A stretch of DNA of 64,000 nt, taken from positions 493,533,501-493,597,500 of the forward strand of contig CM057459.1 of the NCBI GenBank assembly GCA_016271365.2. The letters run 5' to 3'. Below are positions 53,791-64,000 of this stretch, in pieces. The stretch's first letter is position 1. Each line of letters begins with the position of its first letter. The position numbers were made by a program, and so were the translations under genes. The notes beneath the pieces are model-generated. The model was not told the origin of the DNA. It saw only the letters and a list, made by a program, of their open reading frames with translations, and ran no database searches. Source of the DNA: Neoceratodus forsteri. Its lineage: Eukaryota > Chordata > Ceratodontiformes > Ceratodontidae.

Positions 53791-54499
53791 TCATATATAG
53801 CAATACAGTATATCACAGGAGCATAAACATTGTAAGGCATATCAGTGCAACAGATACATGTAGTTAATAAAATTGAGTTTTGCTAGAACTACTTATATAG
53901 GTATAGCCTAGGAATGAAGGGACAAAATGGACAGGGCAGTACTAGTGGGGGAGGGAAGGAAGTCAAGCTATAGATGGTCATAGACAGTTGCAGGTAGACA
54001 TAGAAGAGACGCAAAGAAGATACTTAAGGGACAGAGCAGAAGTCACAGTGGAGAATGACAGGGGAAGGGAAGATAAGAGTTTAGGAAACTGATAAAAGAA
54101 AGCAAATTGAGCAACACTGGATTTCCTAGAAGGAATAGAGATGGAATGAAAAATATTACTAAGGAGAGAGAGAAGGTAAGAGGAAGAAGGGGCAGAGGAT
54201 AGTAGGAATGTAAGGTATGAGGCAAGGGAACCAAATTAGAATGTGTATATACAGTAAGGAAGGCGGGAAGGCTCAATGGGAAAGGCACCTGGTATCAAGA
54301 GAGGAGGATGAAAGGGCAGAGCTCAGTGAGCAGTGGTGGTTGTTAGGAGGGGGCAGTCTAAGGCAAAATGACAGAAACAGTGAAAGGAGAGGGGGGTCCA
54401 GTCTGGTGAAAGAAGAACGTGCTGCTGGCTTTTTAGCTTTTTTTACCTCAGCTTCTATAAGTGAAAACTGGGGTTTGGGGGCATTGGGGAGAGTAAGGA
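53791..54499 (+). other. purine-rich sequence, possible CR1 5' part
   Basis: Strongly purine-biased (GGAAGG, AGAAGG, GGAGAG words). It lies directly upstream of the CR1 endonuclease piece and has the composition of the ORF1 region at 43500-43800. No SGNH block could be read. Frame 54217-54522 is charged and repetitive. Confidence 0.4.
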
Positions 54500-55353
54500 G
54501 TGTTTTTTGGAAAAAAAGGTGATAAAAGGAGGGGGGGATATTTGATAAGAAAGAGGGATATAAGGGGGAGTTGGTGGGGAACTTGCTTTTACAGGTGGGG
54601 AAAGGGAACCAGTGATGCCGGTTATACTATTAAATTTCCTTGGGTAAGGAGGGATAGGGAAGTGTGGGCCAGCAATAAGATGGGGGTGGGATTCTATTTA
54701 AAAAAATATGTGCAAGGTGGGATGCAGATGAACCAGAGGATGGTGGTGGATTTATGGGTTAAAACAATTGCAAACATGTAGCCACTTCGAATATGACTTC
54801 AGGTGAAGAACTATGCCAGGTAAACACTTCACAAAGTTGGGAAACTCTGTGAACTATTTAGCAAAGCAAAGTTTCCTGGCTTTGCATCTAGTTATGGGCC
54901 AAGGCATGACCCAGGCCAGAAGGGGGAGCAACACAGAATGACAGATGACAAGATAATGTGGATTATCGTTCAAGTTCAATGTTCAAGTACCTCAAGGGAA
55001 TCAACAAAGTCCAAGAGGGTAGCATCTTTTAAAAAAAGAGTTGTGCAAGAACAAGGGGCACAATTTGAAGATGGGGGGCAGCTCAGAGGTAATGTAAGGA
55101 AGTATTTTTTCACAGAGGAGGGTTTGGATGCATGGAATGGCCTTCCGGAGGAGGTTGTGGAGTCAAAAACAGTGATTGAATTCAAGCATGCATGGGACAG
55201 CCATAAGGCAATTCTAGGGGGTGGGGGTAGAAGGAAGTAGGCTGCTAGTTAACTAGTATCTGCAGCTTATCCATTAGGTAGGGAAATGGGCAGACTGGGT
55301 GGGCCAAGCAGTCCTTCTCTGCCGTCAAATTCTATGTTTCTATGTTTCTATCG
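54500..55353 (+). mobile_element. CR1 LINE with internal deletion
   Basis: The first part (54500-54781) encodes an endonuclease piece: IKFPWVRRDREVWASNKMGV, GFYLKKY and MVVDLWVKTI, equivalent to the VPGYxLFRRDR...GGVxxYVKE...ELWVxI region. The second part (54938-55240) encodes the C-terminal region EGGQLRGNVRKYFF-like sequence (GGQLRGNVRKYFFTEEGLDA) and AWNGLPEEVVESKT, then the 3' end GTCAAATTCTATGTTTCTATG and TTTCTATC to 55353. The reverse transcriptase is missing, so an internal deletion joined the pieces, possibly at 54785-54935. The region 53800-54500 may be ORF1 or 5' UTR of the same copy. Confidence 0.7.
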
Positions 55354-55410
55354 CACTGTCAGGTGATGCCCAACAGCCAATGACATGACTGCCTCAGGAG
55401 CCCCATGTAA

Positions 55411-58078
55411 TAACAAGCATTTGTCAATGTCGAATGTTGTCTTTCTGACATTGGCATCGGTAGCACAGGAGTTGAGCAGATGCATAATAGGAATGGCAGT
55501 GAAGTATGAAAGTGATGTCAACCCCACATCACCCTATAGAGACTGACAGGCATTGAGGTATGCCTTTGAGCATCAGCCATAACGTTCATGGCATTTCAGC
55601 TCACCCTACCCTGCAGTGCAACAAATATCAAGTTGTGCCTTGGGGTCCTCGGGCCTTATGCTCACCCCATTCGGCCATAATGCTCATGACATTTTACCTC
55701 ACCTTAACCTGCAGACACTGATAAGTGCTGAGGTGTGCCTTGGGGTGTTCAGCGTTACAGTCACCCTATTTCATAAGGACATATGCTGAGATGGGTGCAG
55801 CATAGGAGAATGGGGTGAACTGTGGGGCTGAAGAGTTCAAGGCACACCTCGATGCCTGTCAGTGGCTTGGGGGGGGAGATGGTATAGTGTGAGCAGGACA
55901 GCTGGCAATGCAAAGGCACACCCCTGACACCTGTCAGTCTGTACAGGGTGGGACGTTATGGTTAGAAACCCTAATGCCCCAGCTGTTTGTTAGTATTTGC
56001 ACTACAAATTTGCAACACAGTATTTTCGTGACCACCACCTCATGAAAGTGTTTGGAACCTCTGCTTATGAATAGTGGCACTGTGATTTTGTTAATCTTTC
56101 CTGAGGGTTGATTTCAGCACAGCGACTGCACCATTCTGCGCCAGATGTGGGAAAACACCATTCAGGCAGGATGTGAAAAATGACAGTTGTACCATTCATA
56201 GGTAGGTGTGAAGAGATGGTAGTGCTGAAAATCTTGAGTGAAAATATTAAAAATGCTCAAATTTATGAGCATACGTATAAACTGCACAATGTACACTCAT
56301 AACACAGTCATTTAGTGGAATTATTTCACCAAATTTTCAACATTGGCATTTTGGGACCTCTGCTCATGAATACTGTCGCTTTCTTCATCTGTTCTGATCA
56401 TTGATTTCCCACAGCGACCATGCCATTGTGCACCAGTTGTGCAAAAACACATTTCAGGCAGGATGTGAAAAATGACAGCTGTACTGTTCATAAGGCGGTG
56501 TGCAAAGCTGACAATGTTGAAAATGTTGACTGAAAATATTACAAAATCTCAAAGTAATGAGTGTACATGGAAACTGCGCAACGCACGCTTGTAACATACT
56601 CATTTTGTGGACTTTTGTCACCAAATTTTCAACAAAGGCATTTTAGGACCTCTACTCATGAACACTATCACTGTGATTTTCTTAATCTGTCCCAAACATT
56701 GATTTCCCACCGCGACCACATTATTCTGCGCCGGTAGTGCGAAAACACATTTTAGACAGGATGTGTAAAATGACAGCTGTACTGTTTATAAGGAGGTGTG
56801 GAAAAATGCCAATGTTGAAAATCTGGAATGAAAATATTACAGATTTGAGAAGTTACGAGCATGCATGGAAACTGCACAATGCACGCTCATAAAACAGTCA
56901 TTTATTTGATTTTTTTCACCAAATTTGCAACATAGGCTTTTTGAGAGCCCACCTCATGAACAGTGACACTGTCATTTCATTAATCGGTCCCGAAAGGTGA
57001 TTCCGCACAGTGACCGCAAAAGCACCTTTTGGGACCAAATAACGCCATGACAATGACTCAGTTCATGAGGTGGGGTCCCAATAACCCCATGTTGAAAATT
57101 TGGTGCTAAAATTCCAAAAAATGTCCGAGATAAGCAACAAAGTTTTAAAAACAATTATTTATGCCACTATACAGCTTACCGGCATTTCATCAGTTCGTAG
57201 TCGGCTTTGAAGAGTACAGACGTGTTCCCGGTCCACCGAAGAACATCGCACTGGGCTCCAAAGGTAAGTATTGGGTGAGGGGGTTGTGGGGAGGTGTGGT
57301 ACGCAGTAGGTGGGCACAAGTTGGGGTAGGGGGCCGCAGACAGCGATGGACTGTTATCTTCTTTACAGGGTTAAAAAAAAGTCACCAACATCGAGGGACG
57401 GTTTTTCCATTTCACAGGTACGTTTGGCACACTGGGGTGGGCTCCCAGCATGACAGCTGTGTGTTTTGGGGTGAGGGAACTGGCACTGACAGGGATTGGG
57501 CACCCCAGTCGGCACATACTGGGGTGGTAGCATGTGCCGATGGGGATTGGACACCCCCTCGGCACACAAGAAATGGGGAGGACATGCCAACGGGGATTGG
57601 GCAACCCTGCCAGCGAATTGAGTTAGGAGGGGGCATGCTGACAGGGGGATTGGGCACCTCTGTTGGCTTTATGAAAGACTGTGCAAGGCGATGGCTGTCC
57701 CTCGGCTTCCTCGTCACCGCCGCTGCCATGTTGCTTACAGGGGACACCAACAGTAATTGGCTGCTGCAATCAAGGACTGCTTGCTGGCACTCCCTAATTG
57801 CAGTGGTTACATTTTTTCAAGGTGGTGGCACATTTTCTCAACTGCTGTCATAGACAGCGTGCTATGCCATTGGCGCCACAGTTCCTGGCCACAAAAAGCA
57901 GTGGCACCATGGACTGCAGCAGGACCGCACTTCCAAAACCCACTTCTCAATTGAAGCAACCACAATATGTTGTCTGCGCTGCACGCGCAAGACAACAAAA
58001 AAATAAATACTTCATGTCCACCTACTGTACATGTGCATTAACAAGTGCAAGTAGAGCTGTCAAGGAAATAATTCTGAA
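55411..58078 (+). mobile_element. large non-coding element with 297-bp units, copy 2
   Basis: It begins ACAAGCATTTGTCAATGTCG at 55413. Then come the 85-bp repeats (TGACAGGCATTGAGGTATGC and inverted forms) at 55545-55980 and three units of 294-297 bp (blocks at 56266, 56560, 56857). A segment TTCATCAGTTCGTAGTCGGC ... CCACCGAAGAACATCG at 57185-57250 matches the reverse complement of 26930-27030. A G-rich 85-105-bp repeat (GGGGATTGG...CACC) lies at 57480-57670, and TCAACTGCTGTCATAGACAG at 57838 matches 26340-26360 inverted. TTAA at 58079-58082 may mark the end. The 230-residue frame 57161-57853 crosses several of these repeats and looks non-coding. Confidence 0.7.
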
Positions 58079-58593
58079 TTAACAGCTTCAACTGATTGAG
58101 AGATATGGCACATTACAGATTCCTGAGAAGGCAATTCCACAAAATAGGAACAGAGGATGAAACACTCTATTGGCCCATTTTTGTGTTACAAGAAGAACAG
58201 ACTGAGAGGCATGGCTTGGACCCAATGGCAATGGTGGCTTGAGACTCTTGCTCTGTCCCAGCCTGGTGATTTATTGCATGAAATATACAGACATGCTGGA
58301 CTAGATTGCTTCAGTTTCAACTGAAAATCCCCCCTTTCCTCGCCACCCTAGCGGGATGCTTATTTTTTTAATATCCGAATCGTTACCCACTTTGCGAGAT
58401 GGAGCCACCCTGTAATCTGCGAACTGCGTAGCCAAAGCCAGGACGCACAGCCCCAGTATGACTACTCACCTGCTCACCTGCAGACTTTGCACCCGGGATA
58501 TAATAAAATGGGTCACGATTGTAGCTATTACGGGTAGATTAAAGACGTTAATAACCCATTCCCCATGCCTCTGATTGGTATCCTTCATCACTG

Positions 58594-59505
58594 GTGGAAT
58601 TGATGGATGCTGCTTCAAACAGCGATTCAGGGCCTATACAGAAAGACCAGCAGCCATCCTCTGACCAGGCTCAATTGGGAGGCATACTGTCCCATATCAC
58701 ACAGATGCTTGAGGCCCTCTTAACTCGGATGGACAGCATAGGGGCCTCTCTAGCGGGGAATGTGGCAGATGTACGCAGGCTGGAGGATAAGCAAAATGTG
58801 CTGGAGCAGCACCCTGAGGAACTGGAGAGACAGCACATAATGATACTGCAGCACATGAGGGAGTATGATGCAAAACTTGCTAATTTATGGTCCAGGGCGG
58901 AGGACCAGGAGAATAGGAGCCGACAGAACAACGTCAGAATCCTGGGGGTCCCAGATGGAGTTGAAGGCTCCAATATGGAGTGCTTCCTTAATGAATGGCT
59001 GCCACAGTTATTTGGAGAGAGATGGAGGGACTCAATTGGTGTAGAGAGAGCTCACAGAGTGAGTGGCAGATCAGATAAACCAAATACCCCCAGAACCATT
59101 ATAGCGTACCTCCTAAGGTATTCAGTTAAGGAAAAGTTGCTCCATGTAACCAGAGAAATGGGGGAGATTACATGGAGAGGCACCACTATATTTCTGTACA
59201 GGGACTTTACCCAGGAGGTAGCTGCCAGAAGGAAAGCCTTTGGACCTCTAAAAAAAACTTTACAAGCAAACGCTTTCCAATATCGTTTCAAAAACTTTAC
59301 TGGCCTGCAGATCTCCAAAGAGGGAAAGACTTCATTAGCTGAGTTCCCCAGAGATGCTGAAGTGTGGATTAATCATCACTGGCCTTCTGTCCTTCAACTC
59401 CCAGATGCCTCTGGGTCCCCGAAGATGGAATTGGTAAGGGAACTGAAAAGAGGGGGCAGTGGCTGCATGGGGGAAACAGATACAGCAAGACTGGTATGCC
59501 TTTAG
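58594..59505 (+). CDS. L1/Tx1-type ORF1 RNA-binding protein
   Basis: An uninterrupted frame of 303 residues. Residues about 28-85 are heptad-like (QMLEALLTRMDSIGASLAGN, ADVRRLEDKQNVLEQ, LERQHIMILQHMREYDAKLA), consistent with the trimerising coiled coil of L1 ORF1. At about residues 105-125, ENRSRQNNVRILGVPDGVEG is the start of the RRM-like domain, and GVERAHRVSG at about 148-157 is the ERAHRV block found in L1 and Tx1 ORF1 proteins. VAARRKAFGPLKKTLQ and the C-terminal domain follow. It ends at a TAG at 59503-59505. The surviving frame is notable because ORF2 of the same copy is badly decayed. The start is the first ATG of the frame. Confidence 0.85.
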   Translation: MELMDAASNSDSGPIQKDQQPSSDQAQLGGILSHITQMLEALLTRMDSIGASLAGNVADVRRLEDKQNVLEQHPEELERQHIMILQHMREYDAKLANLWSRAEDQENRSRQNNVRILGVPDGVEGSNMECFLNEWLPQLFGERWRDSIGVERAHRVSGRSDKPNTPRTIIAYLLRYSVKEKLLHVTREMGEITWRGTTIFLYRDFTQEVAARRKAFGPLKKTLQANAFQYRFKNFTGLQISKEGKTSLAEFPRDAEVWINHHWPSVLQLPDASGSPKMELVRELKRGGSGCMGETDTARLVCL

Positions 59506-61075
59506 AAGCATCCCCCATGGCATGCAATCGTGATCCACAACAAACCAAGAAGTCAGGATATCACTCTGAGAGCAAGTTGGTAGCACCTTCAAACCCAGCC
59601 ATCAATGAGCCACAGATAAGGGAGCAGTTGGATCTTTCAAAGCAAGCAGTTGCTGGCCGAATGCGACAGTGATCCAGAAGCTCAGATCGCGCCCAAGCTA
59701 ACACTAAGTAAGCATCACCTCCTGCTAAGTTACTGCATGCAGAGGTTCCTTTAGGTGCCAAGACTGAAGACCAGGAACTGCTGGCCACTGAAGACAATGA
59801 GCCTATGGAGGACTGTCCTCCAGTGGACTGGGCCACTACTGTAGAGGACCATGAGAAGGAATTGGCATCTAGGGCAGGCCTGTTAAAACTAGGGAATAGA
59901 TCATTCACAGAGGCCTTGTTTGCCCCTCTGAAACCCAGCAGAGCAGATGGGAAATAAGCAGAGATTTTGGGTGCCCCAGGCAAAGACAGATGAAGAGCAG
60001 GACCTCTGCACCATGGCTAAGACTTTTGACTTCTCTCCTTGTGCTTTAGCAAAACGATATGACCCAACTTATAGGGGCAGCATGCGGGGGAGTAGAAACC
60101 TGCTGTTGCACCCCCCTGAGCTCTAGAAACATGGCACATTGCCACTGCTGATTTGCATTGCTCAAATTACCAGACGGAGCCCTCCTCCCCTCCAGACTAA
60201 CTCCCTCTGGGACCTATGCATTACCAGGACCCTGCATCAGCTGATGATATCCTTCCCTTCTTTCTCTTTATCTTGGGCTCCCTCAGCATAACTTTTGGCC
60301 ATAACTTTACCACACACTCTCACAGGGTGGTACAGTATATAGATGGCGATGCTGGACGCACATCCTTTCATGGGTATGTGTTAATGGCAACTCCTTACAC
60401 CCACTATTGTGTGACGTCTCTATGTAGGGGATGCGCGGAACCCCCCAGTCTGTCCCCAGGGGAAGGGTGGTCCTTTCCCCTTCTCCCCCTTTCCTTACAA
60501 TCTTCCCTTCCAGTTGCGAATGGTAGCTCACCTGAGTTGGCGAAAGCTGACAGGATTACCCGGACCCTTCAACTCTGGCAGTCTTTTTTTTTTTCGGCTA
60601 CTGGAGGCCAGGCTGGGACAGGTCACCTAGAGATTTTCTTGTGACCTTCCATCCCATTCATTGCTGTTTGAAGCAGTGTGGCTCAGAGCTCTTTTCAGCA
60701 TCCCTCACATGCTCAGCTCAGCACCATTAAAGTTAAATCTTGTTCTGTGATATTTCACTGTTATAGCCTTTTTCTAATATAGTACTGTTACAGGCTATTT
60801 TGTATAATTTTTGTGCAAACTGTTATTTGTTTAATAGATCAGAATCTTCCTACTGGTGTCTACTGCTGCAGCTCTCCTGGCCTATTGCATCTCCTGACTT
60901 TCTCCTCTCCACTGCAAGGCTAGACATCCTGCTGTTTGGCCTACATTCAGGTGACTTCTTTCCTGCTACCACTACTTTTCTCTTCTCTTCACACGGGTGA
61001 GTACTCCCTTCCTTTTGTTGATCCCAGCTGTGGGCAAAATGGCTAGCAATGTCTCTACACCTCAGGGCTGAAAAT
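59506..61075 (+). other. inter-ORF region of the L1/Tx1-type LINE
   Basis: About 1.57 kb. At 59755-59955 the plus strand has an open, acidic stretch (AKTEDQELLATEDNEPMEDC and VDWATTVEDHEKELASRAGL) that looks like coding sequence and may be a former ORF1 extension lost through a frameshift. Downstream, no motif is recognisable. The T-run TTTTTTTTTTCGG at 60585-60597 and low-complexity pyrimidine tracts are present. Confidence 0.45.
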
Positions 61076-61840
61076 GTACCTCATGGAATGTCAAGGGGCT
61101 TAATCATCCGGTCAAGCGCACTAAAGTGCTGCAATTTCTGAACTCAATGAAGACTGACTTAGCCTTTCTTCAAGAAATGCACCTAACTAACAAAAACATG
61201 CATTGGCTCCAGAAATTGTGGGTAGGTTTGGTTATTGCCAGTTGTGCTACTAGTAAATCCATGGGGAATGCTATACTCCTATGCAAGGGATCACCATGGA
61301 CAATAGAAGATAAACGCACAGATTCTCAGGGGAGGTGAGTTGTAGTTAGGCTTGCATATCCAGGAGGTAGAGTGTTGCTAGCCAATGTATATGTCCACAA
61401 CACTGATTCTGGGGAATTTTACCCAGCCATCAGTCAGGTCTTTCTGAACTCGCGGAAGATTACGCAGACACCCCAATCCTGATAGGTGGCGACCATAATT
61501 TAATGTTTGACATATTTTTAGATAAGTCTCTCCCTACTCCACAGACCCACCCTAAGGATCTGGTGGGCCTCTGGGATCTCATGGCAGAGTGGAATCTCTG
61601 TGACCCCTGAAGAAGAGATAACACCAGTCCACCATACTCACAGCAGGATAGATTTCTGGTTGGGCAACCATGCGGCCTTGTCTGGAATATCGAACCCTGC
61701 GATTGGAAACATTATTATCTCTGACCATGCTCCCGTATCCATTTTATTCTCTCCCTCAGGACAAGAGGCAACCTCCACAAGATGGAGGTGTAACCCTTGC
61801 TGATGCAAGATAGCGAATGTTGAGCATTTATTGCACAAGA
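61076..61840 (+). pseudogene. L1/Tx1-type ORF2 endonuclease remnant
   Basis: SWNVKGLNHPVKRTKVLQFL opens the domain (the N of WNVxGLNxPxKR is the first catalytic residue). LAFLQEMHLTNKN follows (the usual QETHL block reads QEMHL, retaining the catalytic E), then LANVYVHNTDSGEFY. The C-terminal SDHAPVSILF near 61718 retains the catalytic D and H of the SDH block. The central GGDFN block near 61485 is degraded (IGGDHNLMF across a frameshift). Stops at about 61338 and 61601 break the frame. Confidence 0.85.
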
Positions 61841-62440
61841 GGCCTGCTCCTACTTCTCAATCAGTGTTACAGAGTATGTGTCAGCCTCCACAACTTGGGA
61901 AGCTTTCAAGATGGTCATCAGAGGGAGGATTATCTCTTATACTGCAGCCAAAAATAAAGCTTGGGCCAATGAGGTGCAACAAATGCAGGCCAAATTGACA
62001 ACCTTAGAAAGGCAATTCAAACTCTCAACCTGGAACACCCTTAACTCGCCCCTCCTACCCAAAATTGTGGGCCTAAAATATCAAATAAACACTCTGCTCT
62101 GTAAGTAGGCAGAATGGCAACTTCTCCAATCCAAGCATAAAATGTGGGAAGGAGATGACAAAGGGGGCAAGCTATTAGCCTATCATCTGTGTAAGCAGCA
62201 AGCTGCATCTCGAATACTGGCACATAAGAAAGGGAAGAGGGAAGTGGTTTCCATTCCTAAAGAGATTAAAAAATGATGCATCTCTTTTATCAGGACCTTT
62301 ATAGGTCTCAATCCAAGGCCCTACCTGCTGAACTATCCGCAAATCTGTTGAAGTTCTGCAAAGGGATCAATCTCCCTACTCTTTCTCAAGCCACACATGC
62401 AGATTGGATGTACCCATTACTGCCACCGAACTACAGTTTG
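61841..62440 (+). pseudogene. L1/Tx1-type ORF2 linker remnant
   Basis: TTWEAFKMVIRGRIISYTAA and KNKAWANEVQQMQAKLTTLE are typical of the L1/Tx1 linker, which is helical with WEA-K---RG-II-Y. Later, MWEGDDKGGKLLAYHLCKQQ corresponds to the EGDKNSKLLA-like block before the reverse transcriptase. Frames change at about 62108 and 62270. Confidence 0.75.
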
Positions 62441-63270
62441 CCCTCTCACATATGGCGAAAGGCAATGCAACTGGACCAGATGGGATGACGTTTGAACTGT
62501 ACCAGCTAATTAAAGCTGAAATTACCGCACCCCCCCCCCACTGAGAGCTTTGCAGGAAGCCCAAACTGCAGTTTCCCTGCCACCCACCATGCAAGGAGCA
62601 ATTATAACTTTAATACCTAAAAAGTCTGCCAATGTCATGGATTTTGCCAACTTTAGGCCTATCTCATTTCTCTCGGTAGACACTAAGTTGCTAGCCAAGG
62701 TACTGGCAAACAGACTGGAACAGGTTCTTTCCACTGTCTTCCACCCCTTGCAGTCTGGTTTCTCAAAAGGTAAATCTGGGGCAGTTAATTTGCACTTAGT
62801 CCTCAGTCTCAATGGCTAGCACTTCAGTCATCAACCCCTATGGCAGCATTGGTCATCGACTTCTCGAAGGCTTTTGATTCCCTGGAGTGGGATTACCTTC
62901 AGAACATACTTCATATGTATGGATTTGGAGATTACTTCTGCTCCTGGGTCTCTACCCTATACCACCTCCCAACAGCCAGAATACTCACCAATCGAGATAT
63001 CTCCTCCCCTTTTTCCTTACAGTGGGGCACCAGGTAAGGTTGCCTCCTTTCGCCTTTTCTTTTTCTTATTGCCTTTGACCCCCTGATCAGGAAGCTGCAA
63101 CAAACTACTGGCATTGCCAGAATCTCAGTCGGTCCCAGATCCTTTTTGGTGAATGCATATGCCAATGACATGCTACTTACATTGTCCAATCCTAACTCTT
63201 CTCTACCTTCAATGATACCGGTACCACAAGACTTTGCCTCCCTTTCTGGACTTTTAATTAATTAGAAGAA
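62441..63270 (+). pseudogene. L1/Tx1-type reverse transcriptase remnant
   Basis: In order: MAKGNATGPDGMTFELYQ (the GPDG block, different frame), a frameshift in a C run at about 62530-62540, IITLIPKKSANVMDFANFRP, ISFLSVDTKLLAKVLANRLE, PLQSGFSKGKSGAVNLH, LVIDFSKAFDSLEWDYL (first catalytic Asp), a frameshift near 63036 where the QGCPLSP block should be, and VNAYANDMLL near 63155. The YADD catalytic box therefore reads YAND, with the first aspartate lost. The domain order matches L1/Tx1 elements. Confidence 0.85.
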
Positions 63271-64000
63271 AACACTTCTATCCCCGCTTAATTCAAGGTG
63301 CAGCAAACTTTGCCTAAATGGTACTGACATCACCTGGGCCCCCCATGGATTCCCATATCTCGGAATATTTATTTCTTTGGCTTGATCTGACATTGAGAAG
63401 GATAACTTTCATCCGTTGATGTCAGCTCTGAATATGGAAGTCCAGAGATGGCGCAAGCTGCAACTGACCCTTAAAGGCAAAGTAGCAGCAGTACGTATGT
63501 TCATATTTCCGAGAATCGCATACCTGCTGAGTAATCTTCCAATCCCCTAAACCCAGAAATTGTTTTCTTCTATGGGAAAACTGATTTCCTCCTTTCTTTG
63601 GGAAGGTAAGGCAGCCCGCTGGGGACACACAAAACTGAGAGCACATTGGTCTAGGGGTGGGCTTGGGCTTCCCTGGATGATGGGTTATCACTTAGCCTTT
63701 TGTGTAGCTCAAGCCACTGCTTGGTTTGTCCCAAGACGGACCCCTCCCCACAATGGATACATTTGGAATCAGCACTGATGCAGAGCAACTCACTCTTCTC
63801 ACTGCTGACCAATACAAAAACTCCAGGGTCTTTGATTACCCCTATTTTGTATGAGACTTGTAAGGCATGGCAGCGAGCTATGGCCCTTACAAATGTTCCA
63901 AAGCCAGCTGGCTTCCCCCCAATCGCCCAATTATATACGTCCCTTTATGGAACATTAGGCTTATCCTGATAGATTGCAAGCCCCTTTTCTGGCAGCATTG
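63271..64000 (+). pseudogene. L1/Tx1-type ORF2 C-terminal region, cut by window end
   Basis: YLGIFIS near 63358 (the YLGI block), then KLISSFLWEGKAARWGHTKL and GGLGLPWMMGYHLAFCVAQA at 63570-63715, correspond to the FIW-GK-PRI and GGLGLPN blocks of L1/Tx1 ORF2. The frame shifts at about 63550 and ends near 63778. A later frame (63700-63969) continues in another reading frame. The 3' UTR and tail lie beyond the window. Confidence 0.8.

Larger units (their letters stand above)
58330..64000 (+). mobile_element. L1/Tx1-type LINE, truncated by the window edge
   Basis: A GC-richer leader (about 58330-58593) is followed by ORF1 (58594-59505), a decayed ORF1 extension or inter-ORF region, an endonuclease starting near 61076, a reverse transcriptase (62450-63260) and a C-terminal region reaching the end of the window. 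The order and motifs are those of the L1/Tx1 group. The element exceeds 5.6 kb. ORF1 is intact, but ORF2 has many stops and frameshifts. Confidence 0.85.

Noticed and set aside
57161..57853. 230-residue open frame, among the longest on the plus strand outside clear LINE proteins
   Set aside because: It crosses repeat modules of the 297-bp-unit element (CAGTTCGT segment, G-rich 85-105 bp repeat). The other copies of the same element have no corresponding open frame, and no domain is visible.
1..64000. A bacterial-style defence or metabolic gene cluster
   Set aside because: There are no long co-directional ORFs or ribosome-binding sites. Nearly every supported coding remnant is a eukaryotic retrotransposon protein.

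Overview
This is eukaryotic, vertebrate-type nuclear DNA with almost no host coding sequence. It holds degenerate CR1-clade LINEs with an SGNH-esterase ORF1 and 3' ends reading about TTCTATGTTTCTATG. It also holds an L2/Rex1-like LINE, an L1/Tx1-type LINE, a DIRS-like gag remnant, tRNA-derived SINEs (one MIR/CORE-like), TTAA-flanked inverted-repeat transposons, and several long foldback elements. This mixture fits a large, repeat-rich lobe-finned or tetrapod genome; an amphibian is my guess, with low confidence. There are no bacterial-type operons, rRNA genes or CRISPR arrays.

Layout. 1-7.2 kb: mostly unassigned, with a MIR-like SINE, a CR1 tail scrap, a hairpin MITE and a tRNA-like SINE head. 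7.2-8.7 kb: a near-perfect 143-bp palindrome, then the last three exons of an unidentified host gene on the minus strand. 9.3-10.0 kb: a small inverted-repeat element. 10.2-13.8 kb: one minus-strand CR1 broken by three younger LINE fragments. 13.9-17.2 kb: half of one foldback element, then a complete one (14977-17168) carrying a nested MITE. 18.1-20.6 kb: a SINE and a DIRS-like gag remnant. 20.9-22.9, 26.2-29.0 and 55.4-58.1 kb: three copies of a large non-coding element built on a roughly 297-bp unit. 23.7-24.7 kb: another half foldback element. 24.76-30.7 kb: an L2/Rex1-like LINE split by a SINE and by one 297-bp-unit element. 31.8-34.4 kb: inverted repeats enclosing a 2-kb minisatellite. 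34.9-41.2 kb: a minus-strand CR1 split by a nearly complete plus-strand CR1 (35237-40108). 43.16-47.46 kb: a TTAA-flanked transposon holding a CR1 that holds a SINE. 49.48-52.43 kb: a second TTAA-flanked transposon holding a LINE and a complete foldback element. 53.5-55.35 kb: CR1 fragments. 58.3-64 kb: an L1/Tx1-type LINE running off the window.

The most unusual content is the foldback family. Four copies (13945-14560, 14977-17168, 23690-24748, 50324-52221) share a 60-70 bp unit containing CCACTGGACCACCAGGG. In the two complete copies the unit is arranged as inverted tandem arrays around a palindromic centre and bounded by ends reading about GGGCCAGATATTCAAA. No copy encodes a recognisable protein. 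Two other element families here also carry internal arrays that switch orientation, so this architecture recurs. Nested insertions with visible target duplications give a relative age order for several families. All calls come from reading the sequence; no database search was possible.
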